Source of the DNA: Armigeres subalbatus
Taxonomy: Eukaryota > Arthropoda > Insecta > Diptera > Culicidae
Length of the DNA stretch: 64,000 nucleotides
NCBI RefSeq assembly: GCF_024139115.2
Contig: NC_085141.1
Span: 171,628,994 to 171,692,993, forward strand
Reading direction: 5' to 3'
Each line of letters starts with the position of its first letter. Position 1 is the first letter of the stretch. The translations under genes and the position numbers were made by a program. This document shows, piece after piece, positions 11,056 through 22,317 of this stretch. The notes below the pieces were generated by a model that made no database searches, was not told the origin of the DNA, and worked only from the letters and a program-made list of their open reading frames with translations.

Positions 11056-13178
11056 TGTAGAACTACAAGGTACGTATGGAAGACTAATGAAGAATGGTGC
11101 ACGATCTAGATAATCTCAAAATCCTGCGAGCATTGAATTTGATGAAATCAAATTCAGACTTCATGTAGCCACTTGGCGGCGGTAGTGTACATGAGACAAC
11201 CAGTTGAGCTATGATATAATGAAACTGAGAGAAATGGAGAAATATTCTATGCCACAAAACTGTTCGGAAAGCCAAATATATTATCTGGAAATTTATCTTG
11301 GAATGCACTGAAATGCACTAAAAGCTTGTATAGATTTGTGGTACGGAATAGGAACGAAAGTACACCTGTGTTCAGAATAATAGCAGCGGAAGCCGTTTTT
11401 CATACAAAATGGTCAACTTTGACAAGCTGTAGCTTTGTACCCCGATGACCGATTGAGCTGAAATTTTGGCTACGCTAGAAGATTTTTTTTGCGTTTTTTA
11501 TTAAGAGAAGAAGGGGAATGTTGGCGAGCAGCAAGCCATGACTCTGTTTTTTTCTAATCAGATCTCCGTGGCGTGCATACGCATCAACGGAGAGTCACTA
11601 ACACAGAATTCCGTTCCGGCCATTTATTGCCACACAGTTGCGAACAATATAAATCGCTGTACTAATAAAAGAAGCGTGACATGGTATCTTTAAATTGAAA
11701 TTACAAAGTTTGAGTTAATAGCTCTTATATTTAGTGAGCACCAATCATCAAGGAAGAGCCTACAAATGTATGCCTTTTGAACTTCATCCGTATTTTGATA
11801 TAAATATCCATTATTTTGTTTTTAATTTGGCGAACGTCGAGTTTATCACATTTCTTGAAGTTTTGTTGTTCAGTTCATACTACTTTTTACATGTACTTTT
11901 GTACATTAATATTTATCCGTTTGAGTAGCTTCGAGTACTTACCATCTGAGTAGGGCGAAGCACGATTTTCGGCCCTTATTTTTATGCTGAAATAAACTAA
12001 GAACTTATTAAGCATGTAGCTTGAAAACGATATTGATATATATTCTATTCTGAACGTCATAGCTTGATATCATATACTTAAGTTTGATAGCCAAGATGTC
12101 CATGTTAAAAAAAAATACGAACACCCTTGAAAAATGTATTTGAATGTGATCAAGTAAAACTGTAGCAAGTTACCCCATTTGACGGTAATAGATTTTTGCT
12201 ATGGTCGTTACAACCATTTTAGTAAGTAAGTATTACAACCATTTTAGTTTTCGAATTACAACAGAGAGAGTTGAAATGTTATCCTAATTTTGTTTTACAC
12301 CTGCAAGTTCATGTCATCGGAGGTGCTTCGAGATTTGTTACAATGATGATCGAAATTACAGAATAATACGTAGTGTGAAATAGTTGTTTGCTACTGGCAC
12401 TGAAATTTTGTGTCATCTGTAAATTATTGTGCTCAAATTAACACGAAATAATGCATAATAAAACTGGAGTATTGTGTACTGTGGTTAACCTTCTACTCTA
12501 CAGGCATGCTGCTCTCAAAACGTAAACATGTGTGTACTCTATCGGAAATGAATCAAATGTTAATCATCACTACTCTACTAGAAGTCCTAAATGTTGGATT
12601 AATAGTGTAGAAGTATACAAATGTATAAAATAATTCGAATAAATTCAACGATGTTAACAAAATGGGATTCAAGAGATAAATCAAAATATTGTATCGATGG
12701 TAAGCAGAATCAGTAAGGATTCGCCATATTATTGCTGAGTAATCGCATAAGAATGCTTATGCTTATAACGAATTTCGATTTGAATTTGATTTCCGTTGAA
12801 AGAGTCAGATATGAAAAGAGTCGCTGCTTTTTTTTCTCCTCATTTGCCATAATGTGTGGAAGTGAATGTTAAGTGATGAGATTAAATATTGATTAAAGGG
12901 GTGAATGATTAATGACTTGTAGCATTTTTTTACTGATGGAAACGAAGATAAATGAATTGTGCGGAAAAGCTCGACTAGAGTGGAAAAAAATTTAAAGTGC
13001 CCTTCGAATGGAATCGATTAGTGGGAAAAATGTTGGAACAAGTGAGCTAGAGATAATGACGATGATGATGCAAATGGAAGTGAATGGTGATGAAGAAGAA
13101 GAAGATGACGATGGTGACAATGATGAGGTGGAGAATTTCAATAATGGGAATTGTTAAAGTAAATTTAAAGATCGGCAC
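11056..13178. other. Mostly non-coding; Tc1-like MITE end and third flank copy
   Basis: At about 11365-11392 the sequence CACCTGTGTTCAGAATAATA with GCAGC resembles the terminus of Tc1/mariner-type MITEs. I see no opposite end nearby, so it is a solo end. The third satellite flank copy lies at 11524-11640. From 11.7 to 13.18 kb the DNA is AT-rich without a supported exon. At 13050-13175 the host exon frame continues past its splice donor as low-complexity GAT/GAA repeats. Confidence 0.5.
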
Positions 13179-13664
13179 CTGACATAAGGGTGGCATAGAA
13201 GTAGTGCTTAGTGGATTCGCTCGGCTTGGCAGTGGTGAAACATTAGCTGTTGAGTAGGGGTTTGACGCTCCTGTGGATGACGTCAACACACTGAACTGTC
13301 CATCGGTTAACGCGTGGCTACTGGCACTAGAAGTCACTCCCATCGAAGCGATATTCATGGAACTTACACCACCGGTAATAGAGTTTATCCCAGCGGTTCC
13401 AATTGAGCTAATACCTATCGAGTTTAGACCGATCGAGTTGGGAACACCGGTCCCAATGCTTGCAGGAACACCACTACTAGTCAGTCCACTTAGTCCTCCA
13501 AGTACTCCGGTGCTGTTGATTTGGGACGATAAGCTTGTCGTTTGGAGGTGGGGCTGGTGCTGGGATAGGCTAAGACTTGTGCTCGTCAGACCAGACCCCA
13601 GCGTTGACGACATAATTGGTCCAGTAGTACGCGGGTGCTCTAACTCGGCCAATATACGATTGTC
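13179..13664 (-). CDS. Host gene exon (Ser/Thr/Gly-rich, starts DNRILAELEHPR)
   Basis: Minus-strand internal exon of 486 bp (162 codons, phase 0 at both ends). The acceptor is a pyrimidine-rich tract ending TTTTAG before GAC at 13664. The donor is CAG followed by GTGCCG at 13179/13178. It opens with a short helical piece (DNRILAELEHPR) that continues the MAKIEQ helix of the exon at 14.0-14.4 kb. It then turns into low-complexity sequence rich in Ser, Thr, Gly and Ile with many NSIG/SIG repeats, and ends at PPLCQ. Reading past the donor gives a low-complexity tail and a stop at 13047, which could be an alternative terminal exon. The 131-residue plus-strand frame at 13273-13668 is its shadow. 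The function is not recognised. The remaining 3' part of the gene must lie further left or outside the window. Confidence 0.8.
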
Positions 13665-14000
13665 CTAAAATGATTAGGACAGAAGTCAGTTTCGAAAAAC
13701 CAAAATTGTACAAAAAACAGCAAAACTTAAAAACAGATTATCAATTCGACTAACTTCTATGTATTGTGTGCTATGCATTGGGTTTTCAGTCAACATATTC
13801 TCCTCTATTCTATAGCTAACATCAAAAATCGAATGACTATAGACACATTGCTTTGTTTGAAAATTTTGTTATTTTTTCCTCCATCTATGATGAATTTCCA
13901 AACGCAAAATTAAAACAAAAATTGCATTCGATTATATGAGCAATACATAAAAATTATAACATTGTCGTAATAAAAAAGTCCTCTAGATTAACACACATAC

Positions 14001-14387
14001 ATTAGCAATGGATAAACGTGCCTGTTCGATCTTTGCCATAATCCTATCTATTTCAGTTCCTTGCTGCTGTGTTGGCGTGGGAGCCCACGTTACAGTACTG
14101 CCTCCACCTCCTCCTCCTCCTCCTCCTAAGCCACCTCCTCCGCCGCCGCTGCCACCACCTCCTATGCCACTGAGAGCAGAGGATGTTCCTCCCAACGATG
14201 TCGAGTTGCCAATCATACCGAAATTTCCGATACTGTTGACCATCGTCGTGTGATTGCTTGTGATTGTGCTACTGAGACCTCCAACACCGACGGAACTGGA
14301 ACTGGCCGGTGTTCGGCCGGGGCGCGATTTAATGGCAGCCGACAGCTCTAACTGAAGCTCTTCGCATCTGACTGTTTCAAGAGCGGC
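14001..14387 (-). CDS. Host gene exon (coiled coil, poly-Gly, MAKIEQ helix) with two possible donors
   Basis: Minus-strand exon. The acceptor ends AAACATCCAG before GCC at 14387, after a pyrimidine-rich stretch. The product begins AALETVRCEELQLELSAAIK (helical, heptad-like). It passes through SSSSVGVGG and a poly-Gly tract of about 25 residues (plus-strand CCTCCT runs at 14100-14165), and finishes with GTEIDRIMAKIEQ. Two donors are possible, both in phase 0. A GC donor (CAG then GCACGT) ends the exon at 14022 and joins MAKIEQ directly to DNRILAELE. A GT donor (AAT then GTATGT) ends it at 14001 and adds seven residues, ARLSIAN. The uninterrupted helix favours the GC-AG choice, and both may be used. 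Gene identity is unknown; poly-Gly length is likely variable. Confidence 0.8.
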
Positions 14388-16319
14388 CTGGATGTTTGTG
14401 TGTGGCAAGGTCCGGATTGGCGCAAACAAGAGAGAACAGTGGATGGATTGACTTTAATGATTTAGTCGACACTATTTGCTTGATTATGAAGAATGCAACA
14501 ACTGATCTAGACATGGATGTTACTTCACTTGAAGAGGCCATCATCAATAAATAACTAACAGAAGCAAAATAGCAAGTCACCAGCCTCGGAAGGAAGAAGC
14601 TTTTTATTTACAGAAAGGAAGCTCGTATTGTTAAAGCCAATAGCTGTACAGCAACATAATAACAGGTCATAAAGAGACGACAGAAAAAATAAATACAGTG
14701 TTGGTGTTTCATTGAGTTTTATAATATTTGTATCTAAACAAGCAACTACTATAAAACAAAAAAATCAACTTTCAACTACAAATTAAAACAAAATAGCTAT
14801 AAGAAATCTAGTGTCTATATGTCTAACTATATGTGTATTGTTGTATATCAGAAATATGGCTTAAATGCTAAAAAGTTTTAAAGTATATTGTTTGAATCTT
14901 AATTTTTCTGGATTTTAATTCTCGTCCCACTTTTAAGAGACTTCATCCGCATTTTTTGAAAGTTCAGAACAAATATAAAAGCGCTTGTAATCCAACGTTG
15001 ATATAAAATATCAACAATATTGTTTTAGCATTACCATTCACCGATAACAAAACTATGGTAACAGTAAACCCTACAAATTATGTTCAATGCATTAAGTGAA
15101 ATGTATTCACATTTCTAAAAAGGAGTTAATACTATTCCTTTCAATTCAAAAAGAAATTCAAAGCGATGGAATTACATGGATCAGGATTAACTCGTTTTTT
15201 TATATGTAAGAAAAACTTATAATTAACAATAGTAACAACGTGACTTCACACTACACATTTAATTCACGTGTTAATCAATTTCAGTCCTCCCAAGGATCTC
15301 GCATTCCTTCATGTTTTTAAAGACTTGTACAGAATGAACAAAATGCCGCAAAATCATAACTAGTTTGCCATTGGCAGGTTCAATTTGTGCCGGCGGAACC
15401 ACTTTAGGCCAAATTTAACCACCGTCCGTTATGTAATTACTTTCAAGGTGTATCGTAAAAATTGTACTGTGCCAACAATTAATCATAAAAATATACTCAA
15501 AGCCCTAGACCAGTCATCGAGTGGCACCGGTGTACCCGCAACAGCCAAAAAACAGGAGACTACAACAACACCAAAACCTCAATTGGCGGCTTTAACTGTC
15601 TCATAATACCGCGGGTTTGATAACTTTCAAATTTAGTGACCAATAAAAGAAAGCATGGCGATTATGCAATTTCTCTGTAAAACGAGAACTGTGTATAAAG
15701 AAAGGCATTGCACGAAGACCGATTGTTTTCCGTTAATTCCAAGAAACATAAAACTGCAAATTCTGGTGTTGTCATTGAAGAGTGATTCACTAAATGTTCT
15801 GACAGCTCCGTTTGACTACAAGTCAAAGAAATTATCCATTGCGAAGAAAAATATCTTACCCTTGCCCTTTAGGTTCAATTTGACCAGCTTTGAGTTTAGT
15901 TATTTAGCAGTTAAAACAGATTGCAAAATTCATGCAAATGGATATTAAATTTACTCAATTTTGAGTTTATGCAAAAAAACAGGCTCTCGCACTGTATTAA
16001 GGAGAGACTAATGGCTGGAGGTGCGCGCTGCCGCCGCCGATATTATTACTTTCCAAGCAGATTCGAATTTGAAGAAGTCTGCAGAATTTTCGTGTAAATA
16101 CCAAAGTTGAATTTCCCTAAAATTTCCCAATTGATCCTCAAAACATCACGTAACAACTTCAGAAAGTTTTTTTTTTCATAAAAATGCTAATACGATTTCC
16201 CGTTGAAATTTCGCCAAAATCTCCGTACAAACTAAAAAATTCGAAAGGAAATTTCTAAAGATTTATCGTTTATATTCAAAGAATTTCACGTTGACATAGA
16301 ATTTTTGGAAGAAGGTCGT
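14388..16319. other. Intron; no further exon recognised
   Basis: AT-rich intron of the minus-strand host gene. Plus-strand frames at 15385-15606 and 15655-15948 lack motifs. The first ends in a Thr/Pro-rich run (TTTTPKPQLAALTVS) that could be a fragment of a gag-like or host sequence, but I cannot support it. Confidence 0.45.
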
Positions 16320-17260
16320 TTGGAAGAAAGCAATTTTGCCGATAGTTGTTTGGCTGAATATGTCGTTTGACCAAACGAACCATTTATCCGAAGCCCTTCT
16401 AGCCTAATTTTATTTGGCCGAAAATGTCATTTGGTCGAATAGTTCCATTAGCTGACAAAATCGGTTGGCCGATTGGCATTTTTGGGTCAAATGATTCTTT
16501 TTGCCAAACAACCATTTCTACCAAACATAATTTTTGGCCAAATGACATTTTTGGTCGAACCATTTTCGATCTAATAGCCGTTTCGGACAGACGTTTAATT
16601 TGGCCAAATGGAATTTGGCAAGATAGTCATTGGCTTTACGCGTTATTTGACCAAGTTTTTTTGTAGACTTTATTAGAGTGATGTTTCTTATTGGCTAGAG
16701 TTCATCACTGCATTCGACCAACGACGAGATTGACATTTTACAGCAGGCCAAAAGGTGTTTGGCTTAATATGTCATTTGGTCGAACAAATCATTAGGCCTA
16801 AAATCATCTGGTTATCTGGAAAATGTCGTTCGGACCATTTGGCCCAAAAAATTGTTTGGCAAAATAGGTCATTTGGCCGAAAATATCATTTGCCGAAATG
16901 GTTCTTTGGCCGAAAAAGTCATTTGACCGAAATGGTTGTTTGACGGAAAAGCCATTTGGCCAAAAATTTCATTTCGCCATATGAGAGGATATTTTGACCA
17001 GATTATGCGTTCAGTAATTGACATTTGGCCGTATGGCCGGCTAAATGGTTTTTTTCTGTCAAACAACAATTTCCACTTTATGGCACTATCGGAGTGATGA
17101 GGTCAAACGACCATTTCGGTCAAACAAACTGTAAGAGAAAACGACTTTTTCGCCCAAATTGCCAAATACAACTGTTTCTCCTAAACATAAATTTCGGCCA
17201 AATGCAATACGGCTAGAATACTTTCAGTTTCACGTGTTATTCGGTCAAATGGCTTCCGAA
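16320..17260. repeat. Degenerate TTGGCCGAA minisatellite
   Basis: About 0.9 kb is composed of diverged copies of a roughly 20-22 bp phrase such as CATTTGGCCGAAA plus TGGT or ATGT. Examples occur at 16419-16440, 16868-16930 and 17010-17040. Both GGCCGAA and its complement TTCGGCC appear. Open frames read FGRKSHL/FGQM-type repeats and are by-products. Confidence 0.85.
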
Positions 17261-17274
17261 GAATTTTATTTACT

Positions 17275-17536
17275 ACTAGACAATACAATGAATGTACCAT
17301 AGAAATCCAAAATAATTCTTTTTAAATTCCGACAATTTTTTTGTGGAAATACTGAGTAGTTTTCCGTAAAAGTTCAAACATTTCACGTAAACATTTTGAA
17401 GAATTTTGGTAGAAATTGAGAAGAAATTAGAAATAATACCGTCCGAATTCCAATGTTTTTTTCCGATCAGTTTTCCGTTGAAATCCAAAGAAATAATTCT
17501 GAAGAATTTCTCGTAGAAATTGCGGAGAATTTCTCT
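17275..17536. repeat. GAATTTTC/GAAATTCC-type repeat tract
   Basis: Diverged GAAATTGAGAAG, GAAGAATTTC and GTAGAAATTG words of the GGAATTCC family. This tract is the target that was split by the retroposon at 17560-18182 and resumes at 18206. Confidence 0.65.
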
Positions 17537-17559
17537 TGAAAATTCCAGAGAGCTTCCCG

Positions 17560-18182
17560 AGTGCATGTGTTCTCTTGTTTCGGGCAGCAGAACGAACACG
17601 CGATCTGCCGAAATATTGTGTTCTGCATTGCGCGGCCGATAATAAAGTTAATCAGTTCAGTGCGTGTTTTTTAATACCATGCTCTCAACAGTTCAGTGCG
17701 TGTATCGAGCAAGCGCTGTGCAGTGCGTGTTTTAGTCGTCGCGAGGTAGTTAAGATATCGAATCAGTCTTCGGGAAAATACGTAAGACACGCGTTGCTTT
17801 TCCGTTTTTGTATCATCATGAATATGGCGTCGTTCAAATGAAATAATTAGTCGCTTACCAAGGCGATTTCCAATATATTTCCTTCCCAACTAACATACTA
17901 TTCCTTTCCAGTGCGCTCATGGAGATGCAGAGGATTCCTCGGTCTCTTGTAGCAATGAGTGTCGAACTAATTTTCCTCCCCTTATCCTAATTGACTGTGA
18001 GGACGTGGCCGGTATCGTTATTGGTCTTGAATTAAAGAAACTCCGAAGCATGTACAGTGAGAATAGCTTTCTAGTCCCGAGAAAACTATTCAATTGGTGA
18101 GCTGTGCATTATTTGTTGTTTCTCGGCCAATCACTACTAGCAACTACGATGGGTACGGTCAATCAAGCTAAGCTAAGCTAAG
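17560..18182 (+). mobile_element. Retroposon with non-tRNA head and SINE-type tail
   Basis: Flanked by an exact 23-bp direct repeat, TGAAAATTCCAGAGAG then CTTCCCG (17537-17559 and 18183-18205). The 3' end is (AGCTA)n preceded by a segment around GAGGACGTGGCCGG and CAACTACGA that is shared with the 3' halves of the SINEs at 20907-21535 and 52428-52782. The first 330 bp are not tRNA-like. They contain an AATAAA (17641-17646) and three CAGTGCGTGT motifs (17659, 17694, 17722 region). This suggests a deletion derivative of a LINE (5' UTR joined to 3' UTR), or a composite SINE. Confidence 0.75.
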
Positions 18183-18205
18183 TGAAAATTCCAGAGAGCT
18201 TCCCG

Positions 18206-18640
18206 TGAAAACTCTTTAGAGTCTTCAGTGGATATTCCGAATAATTTTCTGAATAAATTCTGAAGAATACAGAAACTCGACAAGAACTTTCCGTGGATAT
18301 TCCAAAGAAAATTCTGTAGAATTATTGAACAGTTTGCCGTAAAAATTGTGAGGAATTTCTCATCTAAATTCCGAATTATTTTCCGCCGAAAATCCTAAAG
18401 AGTTCTAAAGAGTTTCCCTTGAAAATTCCAAAGAATTCTCGAAACATCAAAGTCCAGTGAAAAATCTGAAAATATTTTCCAAATTAAATAAAATATTCAC
18501 TTTGGAAATTTTTTTGATGAAGTTCATTAGGTTTTTTTTTGCGAAATTCGCAAGATTCTTTCGTTAATGTTTGAAAATATCTTGAAAAAAAGCAGAATTT
18601 TTTTAACAGACGAACGTAACGAAACCAACGTATCTATATA
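18206..18640. repeat. GAATTTTC-type repeat tract (continuation)
   Basis: Continuation of the 17275-17536 tract, with words such as GTGAAAACTCTTTAGAG, GAAAATTCCAAAGAATTC and GAATTTCTCATC. Confidence 0.6.
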
Positions 18641-20600
18641 ATGGGTTGCGAAAAAGAAATTTAGATTGATTTATGAAGGAGTAGACCATTATAAAATAGT
18701 TGAGTTTTTTATAACCTATTGTTCAATATGTATTTTTTGTTTAGCTCTCTCAAGCTCTAGGGGTTATAGACCCAACAGAAAAATGGATGTATAAAATCGT
18801 ATAATGAATAAAAGTGAGCAATGTTTTCAGCAAAATTGCTTGAAATGAACTCCCCTATCAAAGAAACTACCAGGCAGGGTGGTCAAGACCTTACGACAAC
18901 TTATAACGTCCAGAACAAGGAGAAGTTTGGAAATGGAAAATATTAGGTATACCGGCCGCGAACTTTAGGGGATACTGGACACACATGATCCCATCCCTGT
19001 TTTAGAGAGGTTTTATTATTTTGACGTTCTCAATCCTTTTTTCCGCACAGGAAAAAAGTTTAACATCTTTGAATATTTCCAACCAAAACGTGTAAAATAT
19101 TGGGCAGAGTTTTATACCACTATACATTGTTTATTATTCTCAAGTGCCCTAATCGTGCACATTTCTTACAGTTGTACTCTAACTTGGAATACTGCTACTA
19201 TCGATAACTTCTATCGAAGTTCGTGGACACATCTTGGAAAGGCACTTTTTTGATGATCCCATCGATTGCCTTGGCGGTCCCAAGAAGATACTCGAAGCAG
19301 GCACGTAGCGAACGCTGATCTGGGCGAGAATCAGTCAGCGACGGAACGTTGATAGCATCTAAGAGCTCAAACGAAAATGTTCACCTGAAGGTTCTTCGGG
19401 TCTTACAGAAATAGCCTATATCAGGTTATTGCTTTGAACTGGCCAATATAAAGATCATAATGTCGGGACCCGAATACGTGTTTACGTGTCCTGATTTGAT
19501 TGGATAGAACACATCATGCGATATTGTGCTACATAATCTCAAAATCGTGCAGCAGTAATTAAAGCATAAACTTAAACCTGCAAAAGAGTGGGCAATTCGA
19601 ACCCGATCTACAAGAGTTCTAAAATTTCGATGTATCTTTTTTTACGAAACTAGTTTTGCTACCCATTCTATTCCTATAAATGGCGCTTCAGTCGATTACA
19701 ACCTGGTGAAATATTGAGGAACGTACAGATTACAGAAGCAAAGACCGCGTTAATGCGGACTAGAACCAGAGCAACCAAATACGAGTCACGTCAACGGTAT
19801 CCGGATCCAGGGAAATTATTAAATGCTGCGCAGGCGGCACAAGGGATAAGCGTGGTTGACTTCCTGGCCGACGAAGTAGAGAAAGCCGCAACAACCGGCA
19901 ATATTCGCCTTCTCACGACACCTGTTTGGAGCAAGGATGTCAGAGAAAGACACGATAGGTCAGCTGCTCAACCCAACTGGTCAGCTAAAACGTTGTTTCG
20001 AGTACTTCGAACCAGTTTCGACGCCAGACATCTCGCCGACAGCTCGGAATAAGCTGCCAAGGATTAGGCACATTACCCGTATCAACTCCGAAGCCCTATC
20101 ACTGCATGAAGCAGCTATTTGAAGCGTGCAAATTCCAACAATATTCCCGGGGTCAATCACATTTCAGCACAGATGCTCAAAGCTGACCCCATGCTGTCGC
20201 GCAAATGTTGTATCAGCTATATTACAATTTTTCGGGCACCGCGACTTTTCCAACCGACTGGATGCCAGACGTCTTAAGCAGGCTACTGGCATCCTATTGT
20301 TTAGCCCATAGCCAGATCTTAGCCAGGATTTCCCAGGCACATTTTTTTCATATGCTTTTTTTATGACGATAGCGTGCTATGCCTTTTTTTTTAACTAATT
20401 TTATCAGCCAATTATCTAATACATGCGATTATCTCTTAGACTAGGTGTTCCGTGTTTTCTTAATACTATCATCAATATTTGCTATGGTACATTTGTAGTA
20501 ATTATTAATACATTTCAATTACCTCTGGCAGTTTCTCTGGTTGAATTGAAATACTAAGGGTACAAGGAGCTAAGATTGATTGCAACGACTGTTGTCTTAA
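18641..20600. other. Intron; unidentified GC-richer open frame at 19714-20122
   Basis: No host exon is recognised. At 19714-20052 a plus-strand frame contains KTALMRTRTRATKYESRQ, then AAQAAQGISVVDFLADEVEK and TTPVWSKD. At 19937-20122 a second frame continues (QLLNPTGQLKRCFEYFEPV). GC content and the overlap of two frames suggest a frameshifted fragment of a formerly coding mobile element or retrocopy. I do not recognise the family. Confidence 0.35.
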
Positions 20601-20886
20601 ATTGGAATTTTATTTTATTGGACATTTGTTGCAATGTCTTAATATTAGAAATTCTATGCAGTTCATTGGAGGCAATTTCAGGATCATTTTCAAGATTTTA
20701 TTTTGAATCCTCTGAAGTGTCTTCCTTCTAGTATTCCAGCAACTAGTCCATATAGGCACAGCATACAACATGGCTTGCTGACATATTGTCACTATGAACG
20801 GGGTTCCAATTAATTGGTCTAGCGAAGCCATCAGCTGGATTTTTGTCCAGCTTCAGAATTGGAACAACTTTGCCGTTTTTCAATTT
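20601..20886 (-). pseudogene. Jockey-like LINE reverse transcriptase fragment (C-terminal part)
   Basis: Minus-strand frame 20831-20610 contains QQAMLYAVPIWTSC and RRKTLQRIQNKILKMILKLP, the typical end of the RT domain in Jockey-group LINEs. Upstream on the same strand, across the SINE, sequence at 20886-20835 and 21556-21650 reads as LKNGKVVPILKLDKNPADGF, matching the RT entry motif (K-V-I-x-I-x-K-P-x-K). The palm with the catalytic YADD/FADD is absent, so the copy suffered an internal deletion before the SINE arrived. Confidence 0.7.
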
Positions 20887-20906
20887 AACTGGGAAGTATG
20901 CCAGTT

Positions 20907-21535
20907 ATAGCGGACTTGGTAGTCATATGGCTACTGCTTCTGCCTCATACGCAGGAGGTCGTGGGTTCAATCCCAGGGTCCGTTCCATTCTTCTACTTTG
21001 TATCATTCTCTTTATTTCTCATGTTCTAGCAATCGCTAGAACTGGAAATGGACTTCCATACCGTTTCCATTACTATTCCTATACCTTCAACTTGAGTATT
21101 CTAACAGTAATCTGCTAGAATTGGAAATGAACTATAGAGCTCGTTTCCTACATCCAATTAGAAATTCCATGAGTTACCTTCTCCTATCTATCACATTGGC
21201 AGCTCGTTAACCAAGACGGACCTCTGCCTCTCCAACCTAACCCAGAAATTCCAATAAATTCCGCATGAACTCGTGGCAAGTGCAGAGGTATATTCGGCTT
21301 GCAGTGGGCGAGTGATTGCATAATCATTTCCTCCCCCTTCCCTACATTGACTTGCATTCTGACGTGGCAGGCGCCAGTATGACCTAACAAATGAGATCAC
21401 CAGTACTTGCACATTGAAGATGTGTGCTAGTCCCAAGCAAACATCTGTTGGTTCCCTGTGCAAGAACAGCTGATCTGGTCATAATGGAGTAGCAACTACG
21501 AGCAGACAATCAAGCTCAAGCTCAAGCTCAAGCTC
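20907..21535 (+). mobile_element. tRNA-derived SINE with 20-bp target duplication
   Basis: Flanked by exact copies of AACTGGGAAGTATGCCAGTT at 20887-20906 and 21536-21555. The head contains GGACTTGGTAGTCATATGGC (A-box side) and GGTCGTGGGTTCAATCCC (B box, 20957-20974). The tail is (AGCTCA)n at 21511-21535. Head and tail match the SINE at 52428-52782. It is inserted into the Jockey-like LINE fragment. Confidence 0.85.
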
Positions 21536-21555
21536 AACTGGGAAGTATGCCAGTT

Positions 21556-21700
21556 GTTAAATAAATTAACCAAAAAAGGATAAAGAGCTATCAGGAAGTT
21601 TTTTGATAAGTATGTAGAAAATACCAAATTTTATTTCCCTCTTTAAGCCCTGGAATTGGCTTTTGAGGTTTTTTAAAAGAATTTTCGTCAATTTCCAAAA
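21556..21700 (-). pseudogene. Jockey-like LINE fragment, part beyond the SINE
   Basis: Minus-strand continuation of the LINE piece at 20601-20886, directly abutting the right copy of the SINE target duplication. It encodes degenerate sequence upstream of the RT entry motif. Confidence 0.5.
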
Positions 21701-22317
21701 GGGTTTCGAACTGGAATCCAACTTTGAGACATTATTCTCAAAGATGGTATTTCTCAGAATAGCAGACGGTTTTTAATTTCATTTTGCAAATCTCGCCAAA
21801 TAACTCTCAACGCGGGATCGCGAGTTCTTTGGTATTGGCTTCGCCTCACATTTTTAAGACGGATCAGTAGCCACGCGGGCTATGCTTATTGATGATGATG
21901 ACACCGCGCTTGTCACAGGTTTGGTCTCAAGCCTTCAGGTCTCACAAAAAAGGAGATATGACAGTATGCTGGGTCTCCAGTTAGCCTTGCGAGCAATGGC
22001 GGAGGATTGCCAATCCGGAAAAAGGAAGTTCGATTCTTTGTCCGGTCAAGGGTGTTTTCGGGTACCATTGAGGGATTTTTTTATAGGCGAATCAAAGCAA
22101 ATTACAAAATTATCAATTTTGCAACACTATAGGACCATTCTTAAAAAAAAACGGTTAAAACCAAATTAATAACTTGAGTCACGGGTCGAACAGAATACTT
22201 GAGGATGATGCTAACACATATTGGAGTCATTTTAATCGGATGGATCTTACGTTTACAGTCAATACAAGATAAACATGTTGTCGATTTTTAATTCTGATAA
22301 ATCTTGAAACATTTATC
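21701..22317. other. No gene; SINE-head remnant at about 21970-22075
   Basis: GGGTCTCCAGTTAGCCTTGC, GGATTGCCAATCCGG and GTTCGATTCTTTGTCCGGTC repeat the head of the second SINE family (4996-5066). The 95-residue frame across it is not a gene. Confidence 0.5.

Noticed and set aside
13273..13668. Plus-strand 131-codon frame
   Set aside because: Shadow of the minus-strand exon 13179-13664.
14008..14253. Plus-strand proline-rich frame
   Set aside because: It is the complement of the poly-Gly stretch in the minus-strand host exon, which has splice sites and phase.
17560..17760. Solo LTR of a retrovirus-like element
   Set aside because: AATAAA and repeated CAGTGCGTGT looked LTR-like, but the 23-bp target duplication encloses a longer unit ending in a SINE-type tail.
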